Shown here piece after piece: positions 9,273-18,513 of a DNA stretch of 64,000 nucleotides; position 1 is the first letter of the stretch, and each line of letters begins with the position of its first letter. The stretch lies in contig NZ_CP109999.1 in the NCBI RefSeq assembly GCF_025947145.1, positions 2,542,001 to 2,606,000 on the forward strand. Direction: 5' to 3'. The translations under genes were made by a program, and so were the position numbers. Origin of the DNA: Flavobacterium sp. N1994. GTDB taxonomy: Bacteria > Bacteroidota > Bacteroidia > Flavobacteriales > Flavobacteriaceae. The notes below the pieces were generated by a model that had not been told where the DNA came from, did no database searches, and saw nothing but the letters and a program-made list of their open reading frames with translations.

Positions 9273-10511
9273 TTATTGAACTACGAACCGCAAAACTTTA
9301 GATTTCGTCGCCATAGTAATTTTACAAAAGTAAGTACCCGAATTCAAATCAGAGATAGCAATAGAACCTGAATTAATTTCATCGTTTGATATTGCCATTT
9401 GTTTTATGGTTCTACCTAATGTATCATAAATAAAAAGTTGCGTAGGCTCATTATCTGAATTCACATAGGTAAACTTCAACTCTTTATTTTGAATAGGATT
9501 AGGGGCTATGGTAAATTTAATATCTGTTAAACTAGAATCTCCAATACTTAAAGGACTTGTTGTAGCTAACCAAATAATGGTATTCATTAACAGTTTTTGA
9601 TGATTTCCACTTGCATCAACAATATAACCATTATAAAGTGTGTCACCACTATCACCAGTCCCATCATCGGGAATTGAACTATCGCCAATAGCAACCACTT
9701 TTCCATTTTGATAAGTTGCTGAAGCACATAATACATTGGTTAATCCAATTGCACTTGAGCCAGTTTTATATACTAATCCAGTTGCAGTGTTATTTTGAGT
9801 TGTATTTAAGGTCATTGTTGTTCCGCCTGACCATTTTACTTGTGTAACATTCCCTGCTGTTCCATGAAGAATGGAATTTGCAGGAATATTGGCAATATTT
9901 GAAGAGGTTTGAGAAATGTCATTATAATCAAATGCAATTCCAAAAGGATTATTTTGGATGGTGTTATTACTCATCAAATCATTTAAAACTTGTGGAGCAT
10001 CAACACCATCATTATTCCTGTCAGAGATAGTATGATCGGCAATAATGCACAATCCACCGCCATTTTGAACAAAACTTATAATAGCAGCTTTCTCGGTGGC
10101 TGTAAATGAAATATTAGGCTCATCAATTACAAATACTTTGTAATTACTCAAATCCTGCAAATTAGAAGTTAAGCCATAAGTTATTTGACCATTATAAGGC
10201 AAACTTTCTACTACATAGCCTTGTTTTACACAATCAATTCCCCAATTAGACAATCCACCATTCCAATAATCTTCGGGAGTTGATGCGGTTATATTAGATT
10301 GCAAAGGAGTTGGTATTCTTTGCGGGTTGGCTTCATTTCCAGTTCCAACTATTGCAGGACCAGATGAAAACCCTATATTGTGTGTATCAGAATCAATAAC
10401 CCAATCTGCATTTCCTGCACTTTCGGCTTTGGAGGCATCAAATAAAATTTTGATTTGAGCATTAGTATTTACTGATAAAATTATAAAAGCAAAGAGTAAA
10501 ATGTATTTCAT
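9273..10511 (-). CDS. T9SS-exported protein with C-terminal sorting domain
   Basis: A secreted protein of 412 residues. It has a signal peptide (MKYILLFAFIILSVNTNAQ), a central domain of about 300 residues resembling the ThuA/DUF4350 glutamine-amidotransferase-like fold (pattern YKVFVIDEPNISFTATEKAA, then GGGLCIIADH), and a C-terminal 70-residue Por-secretion tail (FTIAPNPIQNKELKF ... LSNGTYF-like, KVLRFVV). That tail is the type A signal for the type IX system and marks the organism as a Bacteroidota. Catalytic activity is not established. Confidence 0.82.
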   Translation of the reverse strand: MKYILLFAFIILSVNTNAQIKILFDASKAESAGNADWVIDSDTHNIGFSSGPAIVGTGNEANPQRIPTPLQSNITASTPEDYWNGGLSNWGIDCVKQGYVVESLPYNGQITYGLTSNLQDLSNYKVFVIDEPNISFTATEKAAIISFVQNGGGLCIIADHTISDRNNDGVDAPQVLNDLMSNNTIQNNPFGIAFDYNDISQTSSNIANIPANSILHGTAGNVTQVKWSGGTTMTLNTTQNNTATGLVYKTGSSAIGLTNVLCASATYQNGKVVAIGDSSIPDDGTGDSGDTLYNGYIVDASGNHQKLLMNTIIWLATTSPLSIGDSSLTDIKFTIAPNPIQNKELKFTYVNSDNEPTQLFIYDTLGRTIKQMAISNDEINSGSIAISDLNSGTYFCKITMATKSKVLRFVVQ

Positions 10512-10719
10512 CTAAAATTATGATTTTAATTTTGATTACAAAATTAGAATTCAATTCTATCGTAATTCTATGTTAATACAAAACATTACTCTAAAGTTGA
10601 ATGAAAACAATTAATGTATAGTACAAAATTTATGTAGCAGTTAAGGAATGTGGATTAGATAACTTGGAGAATTTAATTACGTGACAATATAATACGTTTT
10701 GCAAACATAGTCAACAAGC

Positions 10720-11160
10720 ATTGCAATCCTTTTCATAATCATTGCAATTCAATTGCAAACTCACTAATCACGCATTGCAAAAACGCTAGGCGTAAATTGC
10801 AATCCTTTTCATAATCATTGCAATTCAATTGCAAACTCACTAATCACGCATTGCAAAAACGCTAGGCGTAAATTGCAATCCCCTTAATAATCATTGCAAT
10901 TTACCTGCAAACTCACTTATAACGCATTGTAATAACGCACAATACGCATTTCAAGCACGCTAGACGTTAATTGCAAACCTTTTAATAATCATTGCAACTC
11001 CCTTAAATGACCATTGCAAACCCCTCAATAACCATTGCAAACTCGCCTAACAATCATTGCAATGCCCCACAATAATCATTGCAATTCAATTGCAATTCCC
11101 TCAATAAGTATTGCAAACTAGCTTATTGCACATTGCAAAACCATTGCAATAGAATTGCAA
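10720..11160. repeat. ATTGCAA repeat array with 76-bp tandem duplication
   Basis: About 21 copies of ATTGCAA, often within CATTGCAA or the palindrome ATTGCAAT, lie in 440 bases. Two perfect 76-bp units start at 10720 and 10796; a third, diverged unit starts at 10872, after which spacing becomes irregular. The wider gap 10512-11266 has no gene. The array ends about 105 bases before the type IIG gene, whose own start is embedded in TTTGCAATG. Function unknown; a regulator-binding array for the restriction gene is one possibility. Confidence 0.85.
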
Positions 11161-11266
11161 TCGTATTCAATACACGTTTGTAAACTGTTAAAAATTAAAA
11201 CTAAAATCCAGTTATATAATACTATTCTTTAGTATTTTTAGACATTAAAATCTTTAACTGTTTGCA

Positions 11267-13369
11267 ATGCCTATATTTCAGAATTCAGTAATATCAAAAT
11301 ACTTAAAAAGTCAAGATAAAACACTACTTGCAAAACGATGGAATGATTACAAAAATCATTTTCACAATGTTACTATTCAAGACAATATCAGAAACAGCAA
11401 AGAGGAACAATATCAGGGAGAATTTCTAATTGACTTATTCGTTGCAATCTTAGGTTATACAAAAAACCCTCAACCAAATTTTAACCTTACAACTGAATAT
11501 AAAAGCGTTAAAGACAGTAAAAAAGCAGATGGAGCTATATTGATAGATGATAAAGTAAGAGCTGTTATTGAACTTAAAGGAACAAACACAACTGATTTAG
11601 GAAAAATAGAAACACAAGCATTTGGATATAAAAACAATCAACCCGATTGTATCTATATAATAACTTCTAATTTTGAAAAATTACGGTTCTATATTGATAA
11701 TGCAATTGAGCATTTAGAGTTCAATTTATTTACCTTATCAGAAAAAGAATTTGAATTACTGCATTTGTGTTTAGCGCATGAAAACCTTTCAAAAGGCATT
11801 GCAAAGAGCATCAAAGAGGAATCTTTGAGCCAAGAAGATTTAATTACCAAGAAACTCTACAAAGATTATTCATTATTTAAGAGAGAATTGCATCAAAACT
11901 TGGTTTTGCAAAACCCAAATTTTGAACCAATTGAACTTTTTAAAAAGTCTCAAAAACTACTTGATAGATTTCTGTTTTTATTCTTTGCAGAGGACAGGCA
12001 ATTGTTACCGCCTAACTCGGTGCGATTAATATTGAATGATTGGAGGGATTTGCAAGAGCGTGATGTTGAGATACCATTATTTGAACGTTTCAAAAAATAC
12101 TTTGAATACCTTAATACTGGTTATAAAGGCAAACGGTATGATGTATATGCTTATAATGGTGGATTGTTTAAGCCTGATGAAGTTTTAGACAATATAATTA
12201 TTGATGATGAATTGTTATATAAACACGCTTTGCAATTATCCGAATACGATTTTGCAAGCGAGGTTGATGTCAATATATTAGGGCATATTTTTGAAAATTC
12301 ATTGAATGAGTTGGACGAAATAAAAGCGCAACTTGAAGGTACGACAGTAGAAAAAGCAACAACCAAACGAAAGAAAGATGGCGTTTTTTATACGCCCAAA
12401 TACATTACAAAATACATTGTTGATAATACCATTGGTAAACTTTGCACCGATAAAAAAGCCGAGCTTAAAATAATTGAAGAAGATTATTTTACCGATAAAA
12501 AAAGAACCAAAACCACCAAGCAACCATTACTAGAAAAATTAACTAATTACCGAAACTGGTTATTGCAAATTACCATTTGCGACCCAGCCTGTGGAAGTGG
12601 TGCATTTTTGAACCAAGCACTAGATTTTTTAATTACCGAACACAGATATATTGACGAATTGCAAGCCAAGTTGTTTGGCGATGCAATGGTATTAAGTGAT
12701 GTTGAAAAAAGCATATTAGAAAACAATTTGTTTGGGGTTGATTTAAACGAGGAAAGTGTTGAGATTGCAAAGCTTTCATTATGGTTAAGGACAGCACAAC
12801 CAAACAGAAAACTAAATGACTTAAACAACAATATTAAATGTGGTAACTCACTTATAAACGATATTACTATTGCCGGAGAAAAAGCATTTGATTGGCAAAC
12901 AGAATTTCCTAAAATATTTGAAAAAGGAGGTTTTGATGTAATTATTGGAAATCCGCCTTGGGGTGCAAAGATTGACAATTTAAGCACTGATTTTCTTGTA
13001 AAAAATTACCCTTTAGTACCTTCAAAATTAAAAGATACTTACCTGTATTTTATGTTACTTTCATTAAGAAACTTAAAAGAAAAAGGAATATTAGGGTTTA
13101 TTGTTCCAAATACTTGGTTGTTAATAAACAACACTTCTGAATTTAGAAAATATTTATTGAGTTTTAATATTTCCCAAATTGTTGACCACGGAGATGCAAT
13201 TTTTGAAGATGCTATTGTAGAAAGTTCAACAATTATAATGAGTAATGAAATTAAAGAGAATGGTAACGTATTAGCCATAAAACAAAGGGGTAATAAAGAA
13301 ATCATAAATCATTATGTTGAAAAATCTATTTGGTTAAGTATAGGCACTAAAACAAAAAGTAATAAATAA
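11267..13369 (+). CDS. Type IIG restriction-modification enzyme, N-terminal part (interrupted by prophage)
   Basis: This is the nuclease and methyltransferase part of a single-chain restriction enzyme that cuts and adenine-methylates DNA. An N-terminal PD-(D/E)XK-like region has KKADGAIL then AVIELKG near residues 85-105. The methyltransferase core has motif I CDPACGSGAF near 440 and motif IV IIGNPPWG near 562. The last ten codons, after base 13339, are phage sequence (IGTKTKSNK). The original gene continued into 50396-51328, so the target-recognition domain is now cut off. The fragment may still fold but probably lacks sequence specificity. Confidence 0.9.
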   Translation: MPIFQNSVISKYLKSQDKTLLAKRWNDYKNHFHNVTIQDNIRNSKEEQYQGEFLIDLFVAILGYTKNPQPNFNLTTEYKSVKDSKKADGAILIDDKVRAVIELKGTNTTDLGKIETQAFGYKNNQPDCIYIITSNFEKLRFYIDNAIEHLEFNLFTLSEKEFELLHLCLAHENLSKGIAKSIKEESLSQEDLITKKLYKDYSLFKRELHQNLVLQNPNFEPIELFKKSQKLLDRFLFLFFAEDRQLLPPNSVRLILNDWRDLQERDVEIPLFERFKKYFEYLNTGYKGKRYDVYAYNGGLFKPDEVLDNIIIDDELLYKHALQLSEYDFASEVDVNILGHIFENSLNELDEIKAQLEGTTVEKATTKRKKDGVFYTPKYITKYIVDNTIGKLCTDKKAELKIIEEDYFTDKKRTKTTKQPLLEKLTNYRNWLLQITICDPACGSGAFLNQALDFLITEHRYIDELQAKLFGDAMVLSDVEKSILENNLFGVDLNEESVEIAKLSLWLRTAQPNRKLNDLNNNIKCGNSLINDITIAGEKAFDWQTEFPKIFEKGGFDVIIGNPPWGAKIDNLSTDFLVKNYPLVPSKLKDTYLYFMLLSLRNLKEKGILGFIVPNTWLLINNTSEFRKYLLSFNISQIVDHGDAIFEDAIVESSTIIMSNEIKENGNVLAIKQRGNKEIINHYVEKSIWLSIGTKTKSNK
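13335..13339. repeat. Prophage target-site duplication, left copy (TAAGT)
   Basis: TAAGT here is repeated at 50391-50395. Five bases is the duplication length made by Mu-type transposition. Joining the flanks with a single copy puts the two gene halves in the same frame (IWLS followed by DELNR). Confidence 0.92.
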
Positions 13370-13453
13370 ACCAATCACAAAACGCCTCAAAACGCCTTTA
13401 TTTTCAGGGTTTAACAGGGTAAATACCTATTTTAGATACAAAAAACAAAATGT
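13340..13453. other. Prophage left end with putative transposase-binding sites
   Basis: AAAACAAAAAGT at 13349-13360 and AAAACAAAATGT at 13442-13453 match the inverted form of the two ACATTTCGTTTT sites at the right end (consensus AAAACRAAATGT). The first lies 9 bases from the terminus, against 10 at the right end. This follows the Mu pattern of several MuA-binding sites at each end. Confidence 0.75.
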
Positions 13454-13587
13454 GATTAAGTATATATTAATTACCCTTTAATTAGCAGTTAATTAATAAT
13501 TAAATAGATTGTAGAGCTATTAACTACCACAATACGGACAAATGTAGTAAATAATAGTATTTAGCTCTTAAAATAACTAAAAATAAG

Positions 13588-13610
13588 CCTCCTAATCAGG
13601 AGGTTTTTTT
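13588..13610 (+). terminator. Rho-independent terminator near phage left end
   Basis: CCTCCT-AATC-AGGAGG followed by seven T. It faces right and would stop transcription entering from the interrupted restriction gene. Confidence 0.85.
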
Positions 13611-13616
13611 ATGTTG

Positions 13617-13752
13617 GCGCAATATTGCTCAAAAGCTTAAAAAACTATGGATGGACATTTGGATGGACATTTGGATGGACAAAAAGACTATGTTTTTGTA
13701 GGTTTAAAACACTAATAATATACCTAAACACATAAAAAGCGCAATATTTCTA
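13617..13752. promoter_or_regulatory. Left pair of putative repressor operators
   Basis: GCGCAATATT occurs at 13617-13626 and 13739-13748. The second copy lies in a 21-bp block (13732-13752) that is the exact inverse of 14602-14622 beside the early promoter. With the repressor gene between the two clusters, repression by looping is a reasonable inference. Confidence 0.7.
13649..13680. repeat. 12-bp tandem repeat (GGATGGACATTT x 2.7)
   Basis: Two full units and a partial third, head to tail, lie between the left terminator and the repressor gene. Function unknown. Confidence 0.9.
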
Positions 13753-13785
13753 AAAACTCAAAGGGGATAAATGCAAACATATAAA

Positions 13786-13809
13786 ACAAAAAAAAGGGCT
13801 TAAAGCCCT
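13786..13809 (-). terminator. Terminator of the repressor gene
   Basis: On the minus strand AGGGCTT-T-AAGCCCT is followed by a T-rich run; it lies 56 bases past the repressor stop. Confidence 0.75.
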
Positions 13810-13864
13810 ATAAATACTAGCATATAATATAATTAACTAGAGAAATATTTAAAAAAAGTTATGT

Positions 13865-14566
13865 CTAAAAGGTGCGTTTTATCACTTTTAGTATTTGTCT
13901 AACATCATTTAGGTTGATAGTAAAGTCCGGATGGTTAGGTAAACCACTTCTTGAGGAGCAAACTATATCTCCTGTTTTCTTATCAAATGACTTTATGTCT
14001 TTAAAAATTACTGTTTGGTTATGCACTATTACCCAACCATATTGTGAGTCCCTAAAACCATCTTTCCAATGCTGTCTACCAAGTTCTCTACATAAAAGCT
14101 CTGCATCTCCGGGAGTATCATCTATACTGCCGCCGTTCATACTCTCCCCCTCAGATTCAAAACAAAGATATTTTCCTTTCCCTATATGATCAACCGTGAA
14201 ACTTACTTCCTCAAGCTCATCCATGAAATGAGCGTTTTGGAAATCACTAAGATAAGAGGCAAATGCTTTTACAGGGACTTTTTTCACTATGATTTTAAAT
14301 TTACCGTTTTTTAATTCAATGAATTTATTACCGTTTTTATTGGTATAAAATTCTCTAGGTTCATTAACAGTATTTAACGCATTATTTACCTTTTTATTAT
14401 GTTCCTGCTGCAATAAATTTCTTAGTAAATTCCATTTAGTCTCAGGGATAACTCCACCGCTCTCCCAATTCTGTACAGTGCGCCGCGAAACTGCCGCCAA
14501 TTTGGCGAAATCCTCTTGATTTAGTTCAAGCTTTTTTCTAATGCTTATTAATTCGTCTTTATCCAT
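13865..14566 (-). CDS. Phage repressor, XRE helix-turn-helix plus S24/LexA-like domain
   Basis: This is the probable lysogeny repressor (Mu c counterpart, CI/LexA type). A helix-turn-helix lies at about residues 5-45 (LNQEDFAKLAAVSRRTVQNWE). The C-terminal S24-like domain has GESMNGG with the candidate catalytic Ser, and Lys in VIFKDI, so self-cleavage after DNA damage is plausible. I chose ATG at 14566 (MDKDELIS); a GTG at 14581 would add five residues. It is divergent from the early genes, with operator copies on both sides. Confidence 0.88.
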   Translation of the reverse strand: MDKDELISIRKKLELNQEDFAKLAAVSRRTVQNWESGGVIPETKWNLLRNLLQQEHNKKVNNALNTVNEPREFYTNKNGNKFIELKNGKFKIIVKKVPVKAFASYLSDFQNAHFMDELEEVSFTVDHIGKGKYLCFESEGESMNGGSIDDTPGDAELLCRELGRQHWKDGFRDSQYGWVIVHNQTVIFKDIKSFDKKTGDIVCSSRSGLPNHPDFTINLNDVRQILKVIKRTF

Positions 14567-14601
14567 TTTTCGGGCTGTCACAAAAAAATTTTATTAAAAA
14601 G

Positions 14602-14645
14602 TAGAAATATTGCGCTTTTTATTTGCTTAGTGGAAATATTGCGCT
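14602..14645. promoter_or_regulatory. Right pair of putative repressor operators
   Basis: GAAATATTGCGCT occurs at 14604-14616 and 14633-14645, 29 bp apart. The second lies between the -33 and -7 elements of the early promoter, so binding there should block it. Confidence 0.8.
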
Positions 14646-14652
14646 ATATTTG
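14622..14652 (+). promoter_or_regulatory. Early promoter, Bacteroidota type
   Basis: TTTG at 14622-14625 and TATATTTG at 14645-14652 are separated by 19 bases, matching the Bacteroidota consensus TTTG-N19-TAnnTTTG. The early operon starts 41 bases downstream. Confidence 0.85.
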
Positions 14653-14692
14653 TACGGACATCAGGACAAAAGTAATATAAAAAATACCACCA

Positions 14693-14887
14693 ATGACAAA
14701 AGAGGAAATAAAAAACAAATTACAACCGGGCGACTTCACAACATTAGGAGCCATGTTGGGCTGTCAAGGCGAGGCAGCAAGAAAAAGATTTAACAGAGAT
14801 GATAAAGGCGCAATTGAAGGCGCAATCAAAATCATCGAAACTCGTGAGAGCCTCATAGAAGAAAGTCAAAAGCAATCCAAATCTTAA
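14693..14887 (+). CDS. Small early phage protein, possible Ner-like regulator
   Basis: A 64-residue, mostly helical, charged protein and the first gene of the early operon, where Mu has ner. The segment FTTLGAMLGCQGEAARKRF could form a helix-turn-helix in which the second helix contacts DNA. I see no firm family match; a role in early regulation is inferred from position and size. Confidence 0.65.
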   Translation: MTKEEIKNKLQPGDFTTLGAMLGCQGEAARKRFNRDDKGAIEGAIKIIETRESLIEESQKQSKS

Positions 14888-14900
14888 TAAACTACTAACT

Positions 14901-16952
14901 ATGCCATTTACTTGGGAAAATAATAAAGTCGCCGTAGAACCTTCCGAATTGATACCTCAGTTTTGGAATACTCTAGGAGCATTGCAAAAACAGCTGCGCC
15001 GCGACGAGAATAAAACCTACGGAATTAAACGTCTTCAACTTGGTGGCAAAGGACGTAGGCTATTAATTGATTTTGATACTTTGTCAAAAACGCAACAGGA
15101 GAAACTTGGTGACCCACGAAAAGTAAACCATCCTCTTGAAAGCTTTTTCAAATTCGATGCAGATGCCGTTCGGTACTATGCTAAATTCAAAAGAGAAAAC
15201 GGTTCTTACCTTTCGGCTGAGGAGCAAGAAAGATATATTATAAACGCAAGCGTTTTAAAAGCTGTAGTAGCTTTAGAGGAGGCAAGAACTCAAGAACGTA
15301 TTAAAATGCGTGGTAGTTTATCCGGTTTAACTGAGACTTTACGCTTAGATGCCATCAGCTTCCAAAATTCATTAAAAGTATTGCACAATGTAGAGCATAC
15401 GCTCCCAACTTCACCCCGATTTAAAGAGGCTTTAAAGAACTTTAAAAAATCAGATGAAAACGGAGGCTATTACTCTCTAATAAAAGACCCAAAAGGTACC
15501 AAAGCTCTTAATGCTTTAAAAGTTGATTCTAACGTTGAAATGCTACTCAACGCCTTATTCAAAAATCAACTTCACAAACCAACACCAACAGAAGTTGCCC
15601 GAAATTATGAAGCCTTTATCAATGGATATGCGGAAGTCTATAATGAAGATACTGGAGAGCTTTATGATCCAAAAGGATTCCCTTCACTTTCACAATCAAC
15701 CGTTATAAGTTGGATTAACAAGTGGGAAAACAAAATAGCTACGCACAAAGCTAGAAGCGGAGACCGTCAAAAGTTTATCGGAGCTTTCAAACCTCACCAC
15801 CAAATGGACTTGCCAACCTTTGCGGGTTCTCTACTTTCCATTGATGATAGACAACCGCCATTTTGGTATGATAATAACCGTAATAGAGCGTGGTTCTACA
15901 TCGGAATTGATGTGGCAAGCCAATGTATTACTTCGGTAGTTCATGGAAAAACCAAAGAGGGAATTATCCTTGATTTTTACCGTCAAATAATTAGAAATTA
16001 TACTGAATGGGGACTTTGTCTACCTTCTGAACTTGAGTGTGAGAGTTCATTAAATAGCTCTTTCAAAGAAACGATACTACGTCCCGGAGCAATGTTCGAT
16101 AATGTTCGTATCGAAGCTAATAATGCTCGTGGAAAGTACATTGAGCGTATGTTCGGTAAAGTTCGTTACGGATTAGAAAAAGAGAACTTGGGATGGATTG
16201 CTAGACCAGGTGCAAACTCAGAGGCAAATCAATCAAGCTCAACCGAAACAAAAATTATCCCTTATGATCAACTCATAAATGATAGAATGTTGGATCTAGA
16301 AAAGTGGAATAATATGCCACACCCAACAGAGCCTACAATGAGCCGCTTCGATTACTTTCTAGCGAAACAACACCCGGAATTAAAGCCTACGAACTGGGAA
16401 GCAATCTTACCCCACATCGGATTTAAAACTGAAACATCATGCCAAGTGGGTTACGTGAGTTTACAAGGTAAAAAGAGAGCCATTGCAGAAAATGGCGGCA
16501 TCTTAACTGGTGAGGCATTAATTCAAAAAATGAAAATCATTGAAGGAAAAGAACTTGACGTTTACTGGTTGGATGGCAATGATGGAAACGTACTAAAGGC
16601 TTTAGTTTACCTAAAAGGAACTACAAAATTAGTATGTGAAGTAATGGAACTTCCACGCTATAACAGAGCAACGCTAGAAAGAAGTACAGAAGATGACGCC
16701 GCTAGACAATTACAAAGCTCTTACGTTGCATCAGTTGAAGCTTTTTGCCGTCAACAATCAAATAGAATTGAAAATATCCAAATCAAAGATAACACGCCAA
16801 AAACGGTTAATTCAAATTTCCAATTTTCAACAATTAAAAGATATACAGCTCCTGATGAACCTGCCCAAGTTTTCTCAAATGATATCGAAGATGAAAACGA
16901 ACTAGTTCCGGTGCCTGTAGCAAACAGTTGGCGAAATCAGTATTTACAGTAA
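14901..16952 (+). CDS. Mu-type DDE transposase (MuA-like)
   Basis: The transposase that inserts and replicates the phage. It has 683 residues, close to MuA's 663. The N-terminal part (to about 290) should bind the phage ends. The RNase H-like core begins near 305: SIDDRQ carries the first Asp, GIDVAS follows, and the Glu lies in KYIERMFGKVRYG near 417. A beta-barrel C-terminal domain follows (about 520-600). It is 13 bases after the preceding small gene and 30 before MuB. The middle Asp cannot be assigned with certainty by eye. Confidence 0.94.
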   Translation: MPFTWENNKVAVEPSELIPQFWNTLGALQKQLRRDENKTYGIKRLQLGGKGRRLLIDFDTLSKTQQEKLGDPRKVNHPLESFFKFDADAVRYYAKFKRENGSYLSAEEQERYIINASVLKAVVALEEARTQERIKMRGSLSGLTETLRLDAISFQNSLKVLHNVEHTLPTSPRFKEALKNFKKSDENGGYYSLIKDPKGTKALNALKVDSNVEMLLNALFKNQLHKPTPTEVARNYEAFINGYAEVYNEDTGELYDPKGFPSLSQSTVISWINKWENKIATHKARSGDRQKFIGAFKPHHQMDLPTFAGSLLSIDDRQPPFWYDNNRNRAWFYIGIDVASQCITSVVHGKTKEGIILDFYRQIIRNYTEWGLCLPSELECESSLNSSFKETILRPGAMFDNVRIEANNARGKYIERMFGKVRYGLEKENLGWIARPGANSEANQSSSTETKIIPYDQLINDRMLDLEKWNNMPHPTEPTMSRFDYFLAKQHPELKPTNWEAILPHIGFKTETSCQVGYVSLQGKKRAIAENGGILTGEALIQKMKIIEGKELDVYWLDGNDGNVLKALVYLKGTTKLVCEVMELPRYNRATLERSTEDDAARQLQSSYVASVEAFCRQQSNRIENIQIKDNTPKTVNSNFQFSTIKRYTAPDEPAQVFSNDIEDENELVPVPVANSWRNQYLQ

Positions 16953-16982
16953 AACTAACCCTAACACAAACAAAATAATAGT

Positions 16983-17861
16983 ATGGAAATCTCAACAGAC
17001 TTTAAAATTAAAATCAGAACGGCAGTTTTAGAAGCCCGAAAAAACTTTGATGGTTCTGACGATGCCTTCGCAAAAACCTTAGGACTAAACGGAGCAATTT
17101 ATTCAAGACTAAAAGGCGGCGAAGTTGATAAGATTATCTCAGAAAGCAATTGGATAAACATTGCCATTAAATACGGAGTTACTCGACACGAGAACAACTG
17201 GAAAGTAGTAAGAACTCAAGTGTATGAGCAATTAGAGGACTCATTGACATTTTGTAAAGAGTTTTCAAAGGCAATGATTTTCAGTGATGAGTGTGATATA
17301 GGTAAAACCTTTAGCGCACGCCATATTGTAAAAGGGATGAAAAACGCTTTTTACATTGATTGCTCCCAGTACAAAACACGTCAGCAGTTTATCCGCGCAC
17401 TAGCTAAAATAGTCGGATTGGACAATACCGGAAAATACATTGATGTTAAGACTAGGCTTAAATGGGCTTTAGTAAACATAGATAAGCCACTAATTGTTTT
17501 TGACGAGGCAGGAGACCTTGAGTATATGGCTTTCTTGGAAATTAAAGAAATATGGAACGCTACCGAGGGAATGTGTGGTATGTATATGATAGGAGCTGAT
17601 GGTTTGCAAACCAAATTAGACAATGGCTTCAAAAAGAAGAAAGTAGGATTTGCCGAAATCTTAAGCCGCTTTTCTGATGAAATAATCAAGGTTGTTCCAA
17701 CTGGAAAAGAAAACCGTGAGGCATTCTTTTCAAAGCTAATTAACGATGTAGCATCGGCAAACATGGACGATAAGACAAAAGTAATTCCATTGGTACGCCA
17801 ATGCGTTAAAAAGGAAAAAAAGCTACGCCATTTGGGAACGCTAATCAAATTACAGGCGTAA
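16983..17861 (+). CDS. MuB-like AAA ATPase, transposition target selector
   Basis: An ATP-dependent DNA-binding partner of the transposase. It has 292 residues: an N-terminal helix-turn-helix-like part (about 10-65), a P-loop region SDECDIGKTFSA near 103, and Walker B PLIVFDEAGDL near 173. The P-loop lacks the first Gly of the classical GxxxxGKT, but GKT is kept. By analogy with Mu it gives target immunity and activates strand transfer. Confidence 0.9.
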   Translation: MEISTDFKIKIRTAVLEARKNFDGSDDAFAKTLGLNGAIYSRLKGGEVDKIISESNWINIAIKYGVTRHENNWKVVRTQVYEQLEDSLTFCKEFSKAMIFSDECDIGKTFSARHIVKGMKNAFYIDCSQYKTRQQFIRALAKIVGLDNTGKYIDVKTRLKWALVNIDKPLIVFDEAGDLEYMAFLEIKEIWNATEGMCGMYMIGADGLQTKLDNGFKKKKVGFAEILSRFSDEIIKVVPTGKENREAFFSKLINDVASANMDDKTKVIPLVRQCVKKEKKLRHLGTLIKLQA

Positions 17862-17865
17862 TAGT

Positions 17866-18513
17866 ATGGCTAGAGCAATATCCCCAAAAACTCTCTATGA
17901 GAAAGTCTACAAAACATTTGCCTTTGATGGCATTTGGGGTGACTTACTAGGAGAACCGGAGAAAGGCGGCTTTTGGGTTATATATGGCAATGAAAAGAAT
18001 GGTAAAACACAGCTAACGTTACAGCTTTCGGATTACCTGAGCAAGTTTGAAACGGTTTGGTATGTATCAGCTGAGGAGGGAACTGGAAAAACGTTTCAAT
18101 CCAATGTAAAGCGAGCCAAGATAGATTCAAAAAACAAGAAGCTCAAATTTTCAGATTATGTGCCTGTTGAGGAGATAACAGAGAGGTTTAAGTCACGGCA
18201 ATATCCTAAAGTAATTGTACTAGATAACGCCACCATCTACAATGATGAACTCAAAAACGGAGTATTAAGAAAGCTCCACCTTTTGATAAAAGACAAAGAT
18301 GTGACAATCATCTTACTGGCGCATATCGAGGATAACGGAAAAGAACCATATACGGCAACCGCAAAGCTCGCAAAAAAATTATGTGATATCTACATAAGAG
18401 TTGAAGGTTTAACGGCATTCGTTGGAGGACGATGTCCGGGTGGAATAATAACAATAGATGACCAAAAAGCAATGCTATATCACGGTAGCGAAATAACAAA
18501 ACAGAAAAAATGA
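17866..18513 (+). CDS. RecA-superfamily ATP-binding phage protein
   Basis: A 215-residue ATPase. Walker A GNEKNGKT lies near residue 42, a Walker B-like KVIVLDNATIY near 115, and IILLAHIEDNG near 145 resembles a sensor strand, as in RecA/DnaB-type P-loop domains. It starts 4 bases after MuB and overlaps the next gene by 4 bases. Its role in replication or transposition is unknown. Confidence 0.75.
   Translation: MARAISPKTLYEKVYKTFAFDGIWGDLLGEPEKGGFWVIYGNEKNGKTQLTLQLSDYLSKFETVWYVSAEEGTGKTFQSNVKRAKIDSKNKKLKFSDYVPVEEITERFKSRQYPKVIVLDNATIYNDELKNGVLRKLHLLIKDKDVTIILLAHIEDNGKEPYTATAKLAKKLCDIYIRVEGLTAFVGGRCPGGIITIDDQKAMLYHGSEITKQKK

Noticed and set aside
10720..11160. CRISPR array
   Set aside because: The repeat is only 7-8 bases, spacing is irregular, spacers recur in the tandem units, and no cas genes are near.
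13340..13369. Phage-encoded tail of the methylase as a designed fusion
   Set aside because: The ten residues after the junction are simply read-through of the phage terminus to the first stop.
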